DNA of 64,000 nt, from the NCBI RefSeq assembly GCF_026343955.1, contig NZ_JAPKNI010000004.1, positions 186,001-250,000 on the forward strand, in the 5' to 3' direction. The stretch's first letter is position 1. The number at the start of each line of letters is the position of its first letter. The stretch comes from Kaistia defluvii. Its GTDB lineage: Bacteria > Pseudomonadota > Alphaproteobacteria > Rhizobiales > Kaistiaceae. The notes beneath the pieces are model-generated. The model saw nothing but the letters and a program-made list of their open reading frames with translations, ran no database searches and had not been told where the DNA came from. Made by a program: the position numbers and the translations under genes. This document shows, piece after piece, positions 16,579 to 26,000 of the stretch.

Positions 16579-16591
16579 TCCCCGATATTCC

Positions 16592-17371
16592 TCAGCCGCG
16601 ACGCGAGCCCTTTAGCAGATAAGCGATGTAGTAGGCCATCGAGCGCGCATAGCGCATGCCGAGCCGGCGCGGCTCCTGGAGGAAGCGCCAGACCCATTCC
16701 GTGCCGGTGCGCTGGAAAGCGACCGGCGCGCGCTTGCTGTGGCCGGAGATGAAGTCGAGCGCGGCACCGATGCAGATATAGACGACGCCGCCGGCGCGCT
16801 GCGTGGCGGCGTGGGCGAACAATTCCTGCTTCGGCGCGCCGAGCGCGACGAAGCAGATGCCGGCGCCGGATGCGGCGATCCGGTCGGCGGCCGCCCTCGC
16901 CTCCGCGCCGTTCGGGTCGAAGCCGCGCGGCGGCGATTCCGATCCGGCGATCACCAGCCCCGGTATCTCGGTCCGCAGCTCCGCCGCCGCGGCATCGCGG
17001 ATCGCGTCGGAAGTGCCGAACAGATGGATGGAAACACCTGACTCGGCCGCCGCCTGGCACAGCGGCACGACCAGGTCCGCGCCGGTGACGCGATCGACCG
17101 CCGCCCCCTGCCGCCGGGCGATGCTGACGACCGGCGCACCGTCGGCGGTGACATAGGTCGCCGCCGCATAGGCCTCGCGAAAGGCAGCATCGTCGCGCAA
17201 CTTCACCAGATGATCGAGATTGAGCGTGAAGACGGAACCGCCTTGGCCGCTGCGGGCATCGGCAATGACGCGCCCGATCAGCTCGGCCTGCGTGGCGACA
17301 TTGACGCGACCGGCATCGATGCGCACCAGGTCGGCGGGGACGGCCGATCGCGGGATGTCAGCGCTTGCCAT
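16592..17371 (-). CDS. WecG/TagA/CpsF-family glycosyltransferase (GT26)
   Basis: The 259-residue protein contains the GT26 signatures FTLNLDHLVKLRDD (the usual N-x-x-H, here D-H after LN), VTADGAPVV, IHLFGTSDAIRDAAA and ICFVALGAPKQELFA, ending in the WVWRFLQEPRRLGMRYARS block. Family members transfer ManNAcA, ManNAc or glucose onto lipid-linked sugar, usually as the second sugar in the chain. It is the first gene of a leftward pair with the GT4 gene at 15382. The region to 17533 separates it from the divergent GH10 gene. Confidence 0.93.
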   Translation of the reverse strand: MASADIPRSAVPADLVRIDAGRVNVATQAELIGRVIADARSGQGGSVFTLNLDHLVKLRDDAAFREAYAAATYVTADGAPVVSIARRQGAAVDRVTGADLVVPLCQAAAESGVSIHLFGTSDAIRDAAAAELRTEIPGLVIAGSESPPRGFDPNGAEARAAADRIAASGAGICFVALGAPKQELFAHAATQRAGGVVYICIGAALDFISGHSKRAPVAFQRTGTEWVWRFLQEPRRLGMRYARSMAYYIAYLLKGSRRG

Positions 17372-17533
17372 GGTTGTCCGTTCGCATCTTTATTCCCGTG
17401 CTTCAACGCATGTCGGATCGCGACAGCGACGCGGTACCGGCGGAGATCCCGCGACCCGCAAGACGTCTTGTTTGCTACCGATATAGCTGAGAAGGTTAAG
17501 AAGACTGGAACCCGAGCGGGCACAGGTGACTTC

Positions 17534-18634
17534 ATGAGAATTTCCCGCCGGGAGGTCCTGCGCCTCGGTGCCGCCCTTTCAGCCAGCGTGGCAGCGCAGG
17601 GCAGCCGCGCCCTGGCCCAGACGGACGGCGGCACGCTCGGCGCCATCGCGGAAAAGTCGGGCATCACCTTCGGAACGTCGATCGCCGCGGACACTATGGA
17701 GATCCCCGCCCAGGCGGCGCTCTATCTGCATCAGGCGCGGATCTTCACCGTCGACTGGGCGCTGATGTTCGGCAATCTGCGGCCCGAGGCAAACCTCTTC
17801 CTGCCGGGCGACGCCGAGGCCATCCTGGCTTTTGCCGACGCTGGCAACCTGCCGGTACATGGCCACGCGCTGGCCTGGAACGAAAGCCGGCCGGATTGGC
17901 TGATGTCGCTCTCCAAGGCCGGGAAGCAGAAGGCGCTCGACCGGCATATCGACGAGACCGTCGGCTATTTCGCCGGGCGATTGCCATCCTGGAACGTCGT
18001 CAACGAGCCATTCTGGCCGGGCCATGGTCTCGACGGCGGGTTTCGCGATGGGCCCTGGCTGCAGGCGTTCGGCCAGGACTATGTCAGCCGGGCGTTCAAG
18101 CGGGCGCAGGCGGCCGACCCAAAAGCCCGGCTCGTGCTGAACGAAGCGATGGCCGAAGTCTGGAACGACGACGGCGCCAAGATCCGCGCCGGGCTGCTCA
18201 GGCTGGTCGACCGTCTCCAGCAGGACGGCGTGCGGCTCGATGCGGTGGGGCTGCAGGGCCATCTCGACCCGGCACGGCCTTACGACGATGCCGGCTTCAC
18301 CGACTTCCTGCATCAGCTTGCAGAGCGCAAGATCGACATCATGATCACGGAACTGGATGTCGATGACAGCAGTCTTCCCGACGATATCCCGACGCGCGAT
18401 GCGGCCGTTGCCGCCCGCTACCGCGATTTCCTGAAGGCGGTTCTCGCGGTTCCGGCGGTGAACACGGTCATCACCTGGCAGCTTGCCGATTCCGCCAGCT
18501 GGTATGACCACGCCGCGCGCGAGGCGGATCCGGACGCGAAACGGCTGCCGCGCCCCCTGCCCTTCGACGCAGCCTTCCGGCCGAAGCCGGCCGCCGACGC
18601 CATCGCCGAGGCCCTCAGGAACCGCCGGACCTAG
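17534..18634 (+). CDS. GH10 endo-beta-glycanase (xylanase-like), Tat-exported
   Basis: The 366-residue protein begins MRISRREVLRLGAALSAS. The twin arginine followed by a hydrophobic stretch and ALA-Q points to export by the Tat pathway. The catalytic domain is GH10: VHGHALAWNESRPDW, the acid/base Glu in WNVVNEPFW (E158) and the nucleophile Glu in MITELDVDD (about E273). GH10 enzymes cleave beta-1,4-xylan-type backbones. Inside an exopolysaccharide locus it may trim or release the locus polymer rather than feed on plant xylan. The stop codon shares CTAG with the convergent gene at 18631. Confidence 0.92.
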   Translation: MRISRREVLRLGAALSASVAAQGSRALAQTDGGTLGAIAEKSGITFGTSIAADTMEIPAQAALYLHQARIFTVDWALMFGNLRPEANLFLPGDAEAILAFADAGNLPVHGHALAWNESRPDWLMSLSKAGKQKALDRHIDETVGYFAGRLPSWNVVNEPFWPGHGLDGGFRDGPWLQAFGQDYVSRAFKRAQAADPKARLVLNEAMAEVWNDDGAKIRAGLLRLVDRLQQDGVRLDAVGLQGHLDPARPYDDAGFTDFLHQLAERKIDIMITELDVDDSSLPDDIPTRDAAVAARYRDFLKAVLAVPAVNTVITWQLADSASWYDHAAREADPDAKRLPRPLPFDAAFRPKPAADAIAEALRNRRT

Positions 18635-19692
18635 CCGCGCGCCGCAAGCTTGGCAGCCAGGCGCTCGATCAGCTGCGCGTGATCCCGATCGGCGGCTGCG
18701 TTCCAGCGGTCGAGATTGCCGCGAGCGCGCGCCGCAGCGGCGGCTAGGCCATCCGGGGCATCGACCAGCCGGGCGCGGATCTGCTGGGCCGCCGCATCCG
18801 GCCGGGCGGGATCGACAAGCAGGCCGGAATCGCCCAGCGCCTCGCGAAACACCTTGATGTCGGCGGCGATGGTCGCGAGACCGCCATGCTGCGCCTCGAG
18901 CGGCGCGAGGCCGAGGCCTTCATCATGCGACGTGGTGATCAGCGCATGCGCGGCCGCGATGAGGTCGCGCACCCGATCGGCCTCCTGATAGCCGTGCAGC
19001 GTGACATGCGGCATCGCCTTCAGCGCCTCGACCTCATTGCCCCAACCTAGCCTGCCGACAATGTCGAGTTGCGCATCGAGGCCGATCGCCTGCAGGGCGG
19101 CCACGATAGCCGCTGCCGCACGCAGGTTCTTGCGCGGCTCGACCGTGCCGATGGCGATGAGCCGGAGCGGCTGGCCGGCCGACCAGGAGCGAGGCCGGCC
19201 GGCCTGATCCGCAATGCAGAAGACATCGCGCACGCGGGGGCGATAGAGCGAGATATCCGCATCCGGCCGCGCGAAGGCGGAGACCTCCGACCGGGTCGTC
19301 TCGGAGTTGACGAGCAGCCATGGCAGGCGGCGCAGGGCGAAGCGGAAAGCGGGCGCCATGTAGGTCTGGGCGCGCCAGTTCAGGTCCTGCTTGCGGGTCA
19401 GCAGGAAGGTGTCGTGGATATAGGGAATGACGCGATCGCCAAACAGCGACAGGGGAATCGATGGCGGAAAGCCGGGGCAGAGCGCGAGCGAGCGCCGGTT
19501 GGAAGCCAGGCGCGCCGGCAGGCGCATGGTTTGCGCCACGATCATGCCGCGTGTGCCGGACGCGCGCAGCGGCTCGACGGCAAGGGGCGCGAGCGCAGCT
19601 GCGGAGAACAGCTCCAGCGTGATCCGCTCCAGCCCCGTCACATAGCGGCCGAGATGGCTCTCATCGACGTAGATAATGGGAGCCCGGGCCAT
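18631..19692 (-). CDS. Glycosyltransferase family 4, GT1/RfaB type
   Basis: The 353-residue protein begins MARAPIIYVDESHLGRYVTG. The conserved donor half contains LIAIGTVEPRKNLRAAAAIV, DIVGRLGWGNEVEAL and the acidic element TTSHDEGLGLAPLEAQHGGL. IPYIHDTFLLTRKQ is the usual H-D segment of this mannosyltransferase-like branch. An upstream extension overlaps the chain-length protein and is rejected; ATG 19692 lies 4 bp after that gene's stop, so the two form an operon. It likely adds a sugar to the exopolysaccharide repeat. Confidence 0.9.
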   Translation of the reverse strand: MARAPIIYVDESHLGRYVTGLERITLELFSAAALAPLAVEPLRASGTRGMIVAQTMRLPARLASNRRSLALCPGFPPSIPLSLFGDRVIPYIHDTFLLTRKQDLNWRAQTYMAPAFRFALRRLPWLLVNSETTRSEVSAFARPDADISLYRPRVRDVFCIADQAGRPRSWSAGQPLRLIAIGTVEPRKNLRAAAAIVAALQAIGLDAQLDIVGRLGWGNEVEALKAMPHVTLHGYQEADRVRDLIAAAHALITTSHDEGLGLAPLEAQHGGLATIAADIKVFREALGDSGLLVDPARPDAAAQQIRARLVDAPDGLAAAAARARGNLDRWNAAADRDHAQLIERLAAKLAARG

Positions 19693-19696
19693 GCTC

Positions 19697-21889
19697 TCAC
19701 GCCATTGCCGTCGCAGGGGGCGTTTCGACGACGATGGTGGTCGCCCTTGTCGCGACCATGCCGCGCAGGTCCGGCACCAGATGCCGGAGGTCCGCAAACA
19801 TGGCGCGAATCTCCGGCGTGTCTGCCTCCTGCGCGTCGACGACCATGACGACGTCGTCGGCAATTCCGATCAGGGCGTTGAACAACGCCGGCGGGCAGGA
19901 TGGCCCGAGATCGACCACGACCCGTTCGAAGCCGTCCGCGACATCGCGGATGGTCTCGACCAGGCGATCACCATGGAAGCCGATCTCATGGCGCAATCGG
20001 GCGCTTGCGGCGGGCAGAAGCACGATCGAGGCATCCTCGAGCCGACTGCCGATGGCGTCGGCTTCGGCGTGATTGAAATCGACATCGAGAATGCCGTGCA
20101 CATCGCGGCCGATCAATGAGGAGCCTGTGGTCACGGTGCCGCTATTGGCGTCGATCAGCAGCGTCTCGGCCGGTTCTTCCGCCATGACGCGCGCCAGCCC
20201 ATAGGCCACGGCGGCGATCGCGCCGCTGGCGGCGGTGCCGAACAGGACATGCACGGCCGGGCCTTCGGTATCGCCGGGCCGGGTCAAGGCCTCCGCGAGC
20301 GCCTGGAAGGCAGGACGGGAATCGACGGCGACGCCACCGATCAATTCGCCGGCGGCCTCTTCGGTCAGCGCATCGCCGCTCGCCAGCGAGCCCGGCACCC
20401 CGATTTCGGCAAGCACGTCCGGAGACTCGCTCGCCAGAGCGGCGACGGGTTCCGGTTCCGGTTCCGCCTGCGGCAGGACAGGATCCTCGACGAGATGAAG
20501 ACGCTCCCGCACCGCGGGCCGCGCCGGCCTTGTCCTTCCACGATAAAGCGCCAGCGCCAGGCCGACACCGAGCCCGCCAATGCCGGCCAGTCCCAGGATG
20601 ATCTTCTTGCGCGGTGACGAGGGGTAGAGCGGCACCTGTGCCGGGCTGATGATGCGCGCGTCCGAGACCTGGAGGTTTTCCTGGAGGCCCGTCTCCTGGG
20701 CGCGGGCGACAAAGGCGCGGTAGACATCGCGACGGATCGCCGCCTCCCCCTCGAGATCGCGCAAAGCCACGCTGGCGTCGCTGGTCTCGCTCACCTTGCG
20801 GGTGGCGGCAGCCAGCGCCGCGGCCGAACTGGCCACCTGCGACTTGGCGAGATCGGCCTCGACGCGGGCGCGCGCCACGAGGTTGTTGAGTTCCTGCGCA
20901 ATCAGGCTGCGGCTGCGGGCGATGTCCGCGCCGATGGCCTGCATGCGCGGATGGCGATCGCCCAGCGTCTGCTGCAGTTCCGCCTGCTCGCGCAGGGCCA
21001 TCGCATACTCGACCTTCAGTCGTCCCAGCACGGGGGAATCGATCGACGACAATGCCGAGGCCAGATCGCCGCCGTTCGTGCGCGCGATCGCGTCCAGCTT
21101 GGCAAGCCGGCTGGAGGCTTCGTCCGCCTTGAGCCGAGCCGTGACATTGGCCTCGTTCAACTGCTTCAGCGTCTGCTCGTCGACCGGCCGCCCGTCGACC
21201 TGGACCACCCCGTTCTCCTTGCGGTAGGCCTCGACCCGGTCTTCCGCCTCGCGCGCCTTGGCCTTCAGATCATCGATCTGCCGCGCGATCAGGAGATTGG
21301 CCTGGCGGGCGGCGTTCTGCTTCGCCTCCGTCAGACTGGCCATGAAGGCTTCCGCGACCGCGATCGAAAGGCGGGCCGCCTTTTCCGGCGATGTCGAGGA
21401 AACGATGATGTCGATGACATAGGTCTGGGCGCCGCGTTCGGCGCGCACGTGCCGTGCCAGGGACGTCAGCACCGCATCCATGTCGGATGGACTGCCGGTG
21501 CCGCCAAATTCCGGGTCGTCGATCAGGTTCTCCCGCTCGACCACCTTGCGCAACGTGCCCGATGCGGTGACGAGGTCGACCTGCGTCTCGATCCAGCTCA
21601 GATCGACGCCCTGGGTCGGGCGCACCACCTCGGGCCCGACGAGCTGCTTGTCGCGCGGATCGAGCAGGACCCGCGTGGTCGCCTGATAGACCTTGTCGGC
21701 GAGGTAGCAATAGGCAAGGCCGGCGCCGACGAAAAGCGCCGTGGTCAGGAGGATCAGCAAGAGCTGACGCCGCAGCAGTCCGAACAGGGCCGAGAGATCG
21801 ATAGCATCCGAGGCAGGGTCGAACACCCCGCCGCTTTCGGCCGCCAGCTCCGGCGGTCGAGTCATCGAAAAATTGGCCCTGGCCGCCAT
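19697..21889 (-). CDS. Wzz/Wzc-like polysaccharide co-polymerase with degenerate ATPase domain
   Basis: The protein has about 730 residues from ATG 21889 (MAARANFSMTRPPEL), which follows a GGAAGA site. A GTG at 21946 and an ATG at 21865 are alternatives. Layout: a cytoplasmic start; TM1 (LLLILLTTALFVGAGLAYCYL); a long periplasmic region with Wzz features (TTRVLLDPRDKQLVGPEVV) and coiled coil; the proline-rich PLYPSSPRKK before TM2; then a C-terminal BY-kinase/MinD-like domain. That domain keeps TLLIDANSG and VVVDLGPSCPP, but the Walker A position reads LFGTAASGAIAAVAY with no GK(S/T). No tyrosine-rich tail is present. ATP hydrolysis is therefore doubtful. It probably controls chain length of the locus polymer. 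Confidence 0.85.
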   Translation of the reverse strand: MAARANFSMTRPPELAAESGGVFDPASDAIDLSALFGLLRRQLLLILLTTALFVGAGLAYCYLADKVYQATTRVLLDPRDKQLVGPEVVRPTQGVDLSWIETQVDLVTASGTLRKVVERENLIDDPEFGGTGSPSDMDAVLTSLARHVRAERGAQTYVIDIIVSSTSPEKAARLSIAVAEAFMASLTEAKQNAARQANLLIARQIDDLKAKAREAEDRVEAYRKENGVVQVDGRPVDEQTLKQLNEANVTARLKADEASSRLAKLDAIARTNGGDLASALSSIDSPVLGRLKVEYAMALREQAELQQTLGDRHPRMQAIGADIARSRSLIAQELNNLVARARVEADLAKSQVASSAAALAAATRKVSETSDASVALRDLEGEAAIRRDVYRAFVARAQETGLQENLQVSDARIISPAQVPLYPSSPRKKIILGLAGIGGLGVGLALALYRGRTRPARPAVRERLHLVEDPVLPQAEPEPEPVAALASESPDVLAEIGVPGSLASGDALTEEAAGELIGGVAVDSRPAFQALAEALTRPGDTEGPAVHVLFGTAASGAIAAVAYGLARVMAEEPAETLLIDANSGTVTTGSSLIGRDVHGILDVDFNHAEADAIGSRLEDASIVLLPAASARLRHEIGFHGDRLVETIRDVADGFERVVVDLGPSCPPALFNALIGIADDVVMVVDAQEADTPEIRAMFADLRHLVPDLRGMVATRATTIVVETPPATAMA

Positions 21890-22177
21890 TGTCTTCCACG
21901 GACGTGGTTGGAATCCGCAGGGTTCGCGGGTTGCCGGTCCGCCCACCCGGCCCGCCGACTATGGCCGGGCGCGATTAAGGATATCTAAACGATGATTTTC
22001 CCGCGTCCGCCTTGTTTCCGGCCAAGCCGAGCCTCGAAGGCCGCTCCCGGCGCGGCCGGTCTCGCGGCGGGCGGAACGAAACAGTTAACGCTATCGACAG
22101 AAACCGGCCTTCCACGGGAAGATTGGCCGTATAGATCGTTCGCGCGCGCTCCTGTCTAGACGGACCAGTTCAACGGT

Positions 22178-23260
22178 ATGGTGACGACCACCCCTCGCAG
22201 AGACCGGCATATCGACGCCCTGCGCGGGCTCGCTTGCGTGCTGCTCGTCGCCTACCACGTCATCGGCAACGATTCCGAACACGGCATGCACATCGTCGCC
22301 CATAATGGCTGGCGACTGTTCACCGAACTGTTCATCCACATCCGGATGCCGCTGTTCTCGTTCCTGTCCGGCTTCGTCTTCCAGGCGTATGTCGCCGACA
22401 GCGCCGCGCTTTCGAGCGCTTTCGGCAAGAAACTGCGTCGGATCGGCATCCCCTTCGTCGTCGTCTCGACGCTGTTCTATCTCTGCTTCGGCATCATCAA
22501 CCACGATTTCTCGCAGCCGATCTGGCAGATCTACATCCTGCCCTACGAGCACTACTGGTACCTGCAGGCAACCATGCTGATCATGGCGGCGCTTCTGGTC
22601 GGCAGCTATCTTGTCGGCAGCCATGCGCGCGCCTTCATGACCGGGCTGTTTCCCATTGCCTGCGCGATCTTCATCGCGGCCCCGACCTTCGACCCCGACA
22701 TCTTCGCGATTGGCTCGGCGCTCTATCTGCTGCCCTATTTCCTGCTCGGGCAATTGCTGAAGATCTGGTCGCTGAACCAGTGGCTCGGCGAGGTCCCCGC
22801 GCGGCGGCGCGTGGCGATCCTGGTGTTCGGGATCGCGGTGGCGATCCTGTTCCTGCTCAATCTCGGCCAGTATGAAGGTTGGAATACGCTGAATTTCGCG
22901 CGCCAGTCGGCGTTCGGGCTGCTGTTCGGCGTTTCGGCCTGCCTGTTCCTGTTCTTCTCGCCGTTGCAGTGGCGGCCGCTCGAGTTCGTGGGCGCCTATT
23001 CCTACACCATCTACCTGTTCCACGTGTTCTTCACGGCGGCGTTGCGCAAGGCGCTCAGCATCGCGAATCCCGGCCTGCCGCTCGGCATCTACTTTGCCGC
23101 GGCGCTGATGGCGGGACTGTTCCTGCCGATTGTGTTGCACAAGGTGCTGGTGCGCTGGCGCTGGAGCGCCCTGCTGCTGCTCGGCATCACGCTGAGACCG
23201 TCTTCTCGTCGTCACTCCGACGAAGCGGAGCCGAGGCAGAAGAAGGCCGTGACCCCGTGA
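22178..23260 (+). CDS. Membrane acyltransferase, AT3 (OafA/ExoZ) family
   Basis: The 360-residue integral membrane protein begins MVTTTPRRDRHIDALRGLAC. The AT3 signature RHIDALRGLACVLLVAYHV carries the conserved Arg and His. About ten hydrophobic segments follow, including YSYTIYLFHVFFTAALRKAL, the second conserved family block. Such proteins transfer acetyl, succinyl or other acyl groups onto polysaccharide sugars, as ExoZ does in succinoglycan synthesis. The 288 bp upstream separate it from the divergent co-polymerase. It overlaps the next gene by 4 bp (GTGA). Confidence 0.9.
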   Translation: MVTTTPRRDRHIDALRGLACVLLVAYHVIGNDSEHGMHIVAHNGWRLFTELFIHIRMPLFSFLSGFVFQAYVADSAALSSAFGKKLRRIGIPFVVVSTLFYLCFGIINHDFSQPIWQIYILPYEHYWYLQATMLIMAALLVGSYLVGSHARAFMTGLFPIACAIFIAAPTFDPDIFAIGSALYLLPYFLLGQLLKIWSLNQWLGEVPARRRVAILVFGIAVAILFLLNLGQYEGWNTLNFARQSAFGLLFGVSACLFLFFSPLQWRPLEFVGAYSYTIYLFHVFFTAALRKALSIANPGLPLGIYFAAALMAGLFLPIVLHKVLVRWRWSALLLLGITLRPSSRRHSDEAEPRQKKAVTP

Positions 23261-24549
23261 GCGCTTCCTGGACCACGCCGGTCCACCGGCCGATCCGCAT
23301 AGCGCGACCCATCGGGCTCGCGACCGGATTGACGGTGCTCACCTTGGCCGTGCTGTTCCTGGTGTCGTCCAAAGTTCTGCAGGCCGTCGGCATCCCCTAT
23401 GCGTCAACGGGCGGTTCGCCCCTGACCAAATTCCACCCCGCCACCTTCCTGGCGCTGGCGGCGCTCGGCACCTGGGCCATCGTGATCGGCCCCGGCCGGC
23501 TTCTGGCGGCGCTCGCGGCGCAGCGCCCCGGCATTCTCGTCTTCGCCATGGCGATCGGGCTCCTGACCTTCCAGACGGCGGTGGTGCAGCAATTGCCGAT
23601 CTCGGCCGTCGTCGACACCTTCGTGCTGCCGCTGGCGCTGTTCATCTCGATCCTGGCGCTCCGCGCCACCGTGATGGAGCGCCTGGTGATCGCGCTGCAT
23701 CTGTTCTTCCTGCTCAATTCGACGCTCGGCTACGCGGAATATTTCACCGGCTGGCGGCTGACTCCCAACTATGAGGGCGGCGCGCTGATCACCTATGACT
23801 GGCGCTCGACAGCGTTGCTCGGTCACCCACTCATCAACGCGCTCGCGACAGGCGTGTACCTCCTGATCCTGAGCGGGCCCGGCGGCCGACGCTTCGACCT
23901 GCCGATACGGACCTTCCTGCTGATTTACAGCCTCGGCGCTATGGTCGCCTTCGGCGGTCGCGCCGCCACGGTTATGGCGCTGGCGCTGCTGACGGCGCGG
24001 GGCCTGTTGAGCCTCGTCAAGATCCTCGCCGGCCGGCCGTTCGGACGACGGGACGCCCTCGCCGTCATCGTCGTCCTGACCCTGATCGCGACGATCGGCT
24101 CGCTGCTGGTGCAGGGCGGCGTCCTCGACACTTTCCTCAGCCGGTTCGAGGACGATTCCGGCAGCGCCGCGACCCGAGTGGCGATGTTCCACATCTTCGA
24201 CGGCATGGCGCTGCGTGACGTCTTCTTCGCGCCGGACCTCGGCCATGTCGCATCCAACCAGCGCCGGCTCGACCTCGCCATCGGCATCGAGAGCTTCGTC
24301 GTGGCCTTCTTCGCCTATTACGGCATCGTCACCACGGTGATCTTCTTTGCCGGCCTTGTCTTCTTCGGCGCGGAAATCATCCGCACGGTGGGAACGCCGG
24401 GGCTGATTCCGCTCGCCTATTTCTTCCTGGTTTCGTCCACCTCGACCGGCGTCGCCAACAAGACGACCGACATGGCGCTGATCATGGCGATGATCCTGAT
24501 CGGGCTCGACCGCCGCTTCATCCCGCCCATCTCGGACGGACGTTCCTGA
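23257..24549 (+). CDS. Polysaccharide polymerase/ligase-like membrane protein (VpsF/Wzy type)
   Basis: The protein has about 430 residues. The start is GTG 23257, overlapping the preceding stop, and gives VSASWTTPVHRP; the open frame upstream of it is a shadow. It has around ten hydrophobic segments and a large loop with GWRLTPNYEGGALITYDWRS. It resembles the O-antigen ligase/polymerase superfamily in overall topology, in particular the VpsF group of biofilm loci. The role would be polymerisation of flipped repeat units in the periplasm. Assignment rests on topology and on its place between an acyltransferase and a flippase, not on a catalytic motif. Confidence 0.7.
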   Translation: MSASWTTPVHRPIRIARPIGLATGLTVLTLAVLFLVSSKVLQAVGIPYASTGGSPLTKFHPATFLALAALGTWAIVIGPGRLLAALAAQRPGILVFAMAIGLLTFQTAVVQQLPISAVVDTFVLPLALFISILALRATVMERLVIALHLFFLLNSTLGYAEYFTGWRLTPNYEGGALITYDWRSTALLGHPLINALATGVYLLILSGPGGRRFDLPIRTFLLIYSLGAMVAFGGRAATVMALALLTARGLLSLVKILAGRPFGRRDALAVIVVLTLIATIGSLLVQGGVLDTFLSRFEDDSGSAATRVAMFHIFDGMALRDVFFAPDLGHVASNQRRLDLAIGIESFVVAFFAYYGIVTTVIFFAGLVFFGAEIIRTVGTPGLIPLAYFFLVSSTSTGVANKTTDMALIMAMILIGLDRRFIPPISDGRS

Positions 24550-25997
24550 TGCTGATCCGCCAGACGATCCGCTACCTGCCGGCCCAGTTGCTGTCGCCGG
24601 CATTCCAGCTGCTTTCGATGGTGGTCTGGACCTATTTCCTGCCGCCGGCGGAAATGGGCTCCTACGTGCTCATTACCGCCACCCAGGAGTTCGCCTATCT
24701 GATCGCCCTCTCCTGGTTTTCGGTCTATGCGCTGCGCTTCATGCCGTTCGAGCGGGGCCGCTCGGAGCGCAGCCATTTCCTGCATACCGAAGCGGCCATC
24801 ATCGCGCTGTCGGTTCCGATCAGCCTGATCGCGGCTCTGGCGACCGTGGCGATCATCGACGAGGCGCAACTGTCCCTGCGGACGGTGCTGGTCATCGGCT
24901 TCTTCTTCGCGACGCGCGGTATCAACACCCACTATTCCGAGCGGGCGCGGGCGCAATCGAACATCTTCGCCTACACCATGCTGCAGATCCTCGGCCCGAT
25001 CCTCGGCTTCGGCTTCGGGCTGGGGCTGGTGACCTGGTGGCAGCCGACCGGCGAGGCGCTGATCCTGGCCTATGGCGTGGCGCAACTCATCGCCAACCTG
25101 GTCGCCGCGCCGCTGATCGGCTTCGCCATCCTGCCGCGGCGGATCGACGGCGCCATCCTGCGCGCCGCCTTCGCCTATGGCGGCCCGATCCTGCTGCTCT
25201 ACGGCCTCGGCTGGATCGCCGAGAATAATTTCCGCTATGTGATCGGCCATATCTCGGGCGCGGCCGCCTTCGGCCTGATGGCGGTGGGCTGGGGCCTCGG
25301 CCGCCGCTGCGCCTCGTTCGGCGCCATGCTGGTTGCCGCCGCCGCCTTCCCGATCGCCGCACGCCTGCTCAACGAGGGCAAGCGGACCGAGGCGCTGGCG
25401 CAACTCGCCACCAACGCCGCCCTGCTGATCGGCGTCATGGCACCGACCGTCGTCGGCATCGCCATGATCAGCACGCCGGCCACCGACCTGCTGATCGCCG
25501 AGCCCTATCGCGAGATGACCAAGGCGATCCTCGGTCTTTCCGCACTCGCCGCCGCCATCCGCTTCCTGCATGTGCATGTCAGCGACCAGATCTTCATCCT
25601 GGAAAAGCGGCTGAGCTATGCCGGCATCGTCGACATCGTCGAGATCGTCGCCGCCGTCATCCTGACGATTGCGGGGCTGCTGCTCTACGGACCGGTCGGC
25701 GCCGTCATCGGCACGGCGCTCGGCTCGGCCATGGCCGCGATCGTCAGCCTGTATCTCGCCATGCACAAGCTGGACTTCGTGCCGCCCGTGCGCGACATCG
25801 TCAAAGTCCTGGTCTCCACCGGCGCGATGGCGCTCGGCCTCGCCGTGATACCTCCGGCCCAGAACATCACCACCCTGGTGCTTACCATCCTGTATGGAAT
25901 GGTCGTCTACGCTGCCGCTATCCTGGTCGCCTATCGCGGCGAAGCGCGCGATATCCTGCGACGCCGGCTCGACCGCAGGGTGCAGGCGTCTGGCTGA
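24549..25997 (+). CDS. Wzx-type polysaccharide flippase (MOP superfamily)
   Basis: The 482-residue integral membrane protein has about 12-14 hydrophobic segments. It begins MLIRQTIRYLPAQLLSPAFQ, with the MOP-family N-terminal helix LLSMVVWTYFLPPAEMGSYV. Internal blocks such as YGLGWIAENNFRYVIGHISG match Wzx-like proteins. It would move undecaprenyl-linked repeat units to the outer face of the inner membrane for the polymerase encoded just upstream. ATG 24549 overlaps the preceding stop by one base (TGATG). It ends 3 bp from the convergent gene at 26001. Confidence 0.88.
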   Translation: MLIRQTIRYLPAQLLSPAFQLLSMVVWTYFLPPAEMGSYVLITATQEFAYLIALSWFSVYALRFMPFERGRSERSHFLHTEAAIIALSVPISLIAALATVAIIDEAQLSLRTVLVIGFFFATRGINTHYSERARAQSNIFAYTMLQILGPILGFGFGLGLVTWWQPTGEALILAYGVAQLIANLVAAPLIGFAILPRRIDGAILRAAFAYGGPILLLYGLGWIAENNFRYVIGHISGAAAFGLMAVGWGLGRRCASFGAMLVAAAAFPIAARLLNEGKRTEALAQLATNAALLIGVMAPTVVGIAMISTPATDLLIAEPYREMTKAILGLSALAAAIRFLHVHVSDQIFILEKRLSYAGIVDIVEIVAAVILTIAGLLLYGPVGAVIGTALGSAMAAIVSLYLAMHKLDFVPPVRDIVKVLVSTGAMALGLAVIPPAQNITTLVLTILYGMVVYAAAILVAYRGEARDILRRRLDRRVQASG

Positions 25998-26000
25998 GGC

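Noticed and set aside
22153-22160. GTCTAGAC upstream of the acyltransferase gene, resembling a PhnF half-operator core
   Set aside because: Only an 8-bp palindrome without the GTTG/CAAC flanks and far from any phosphonate gene; expected by chance.
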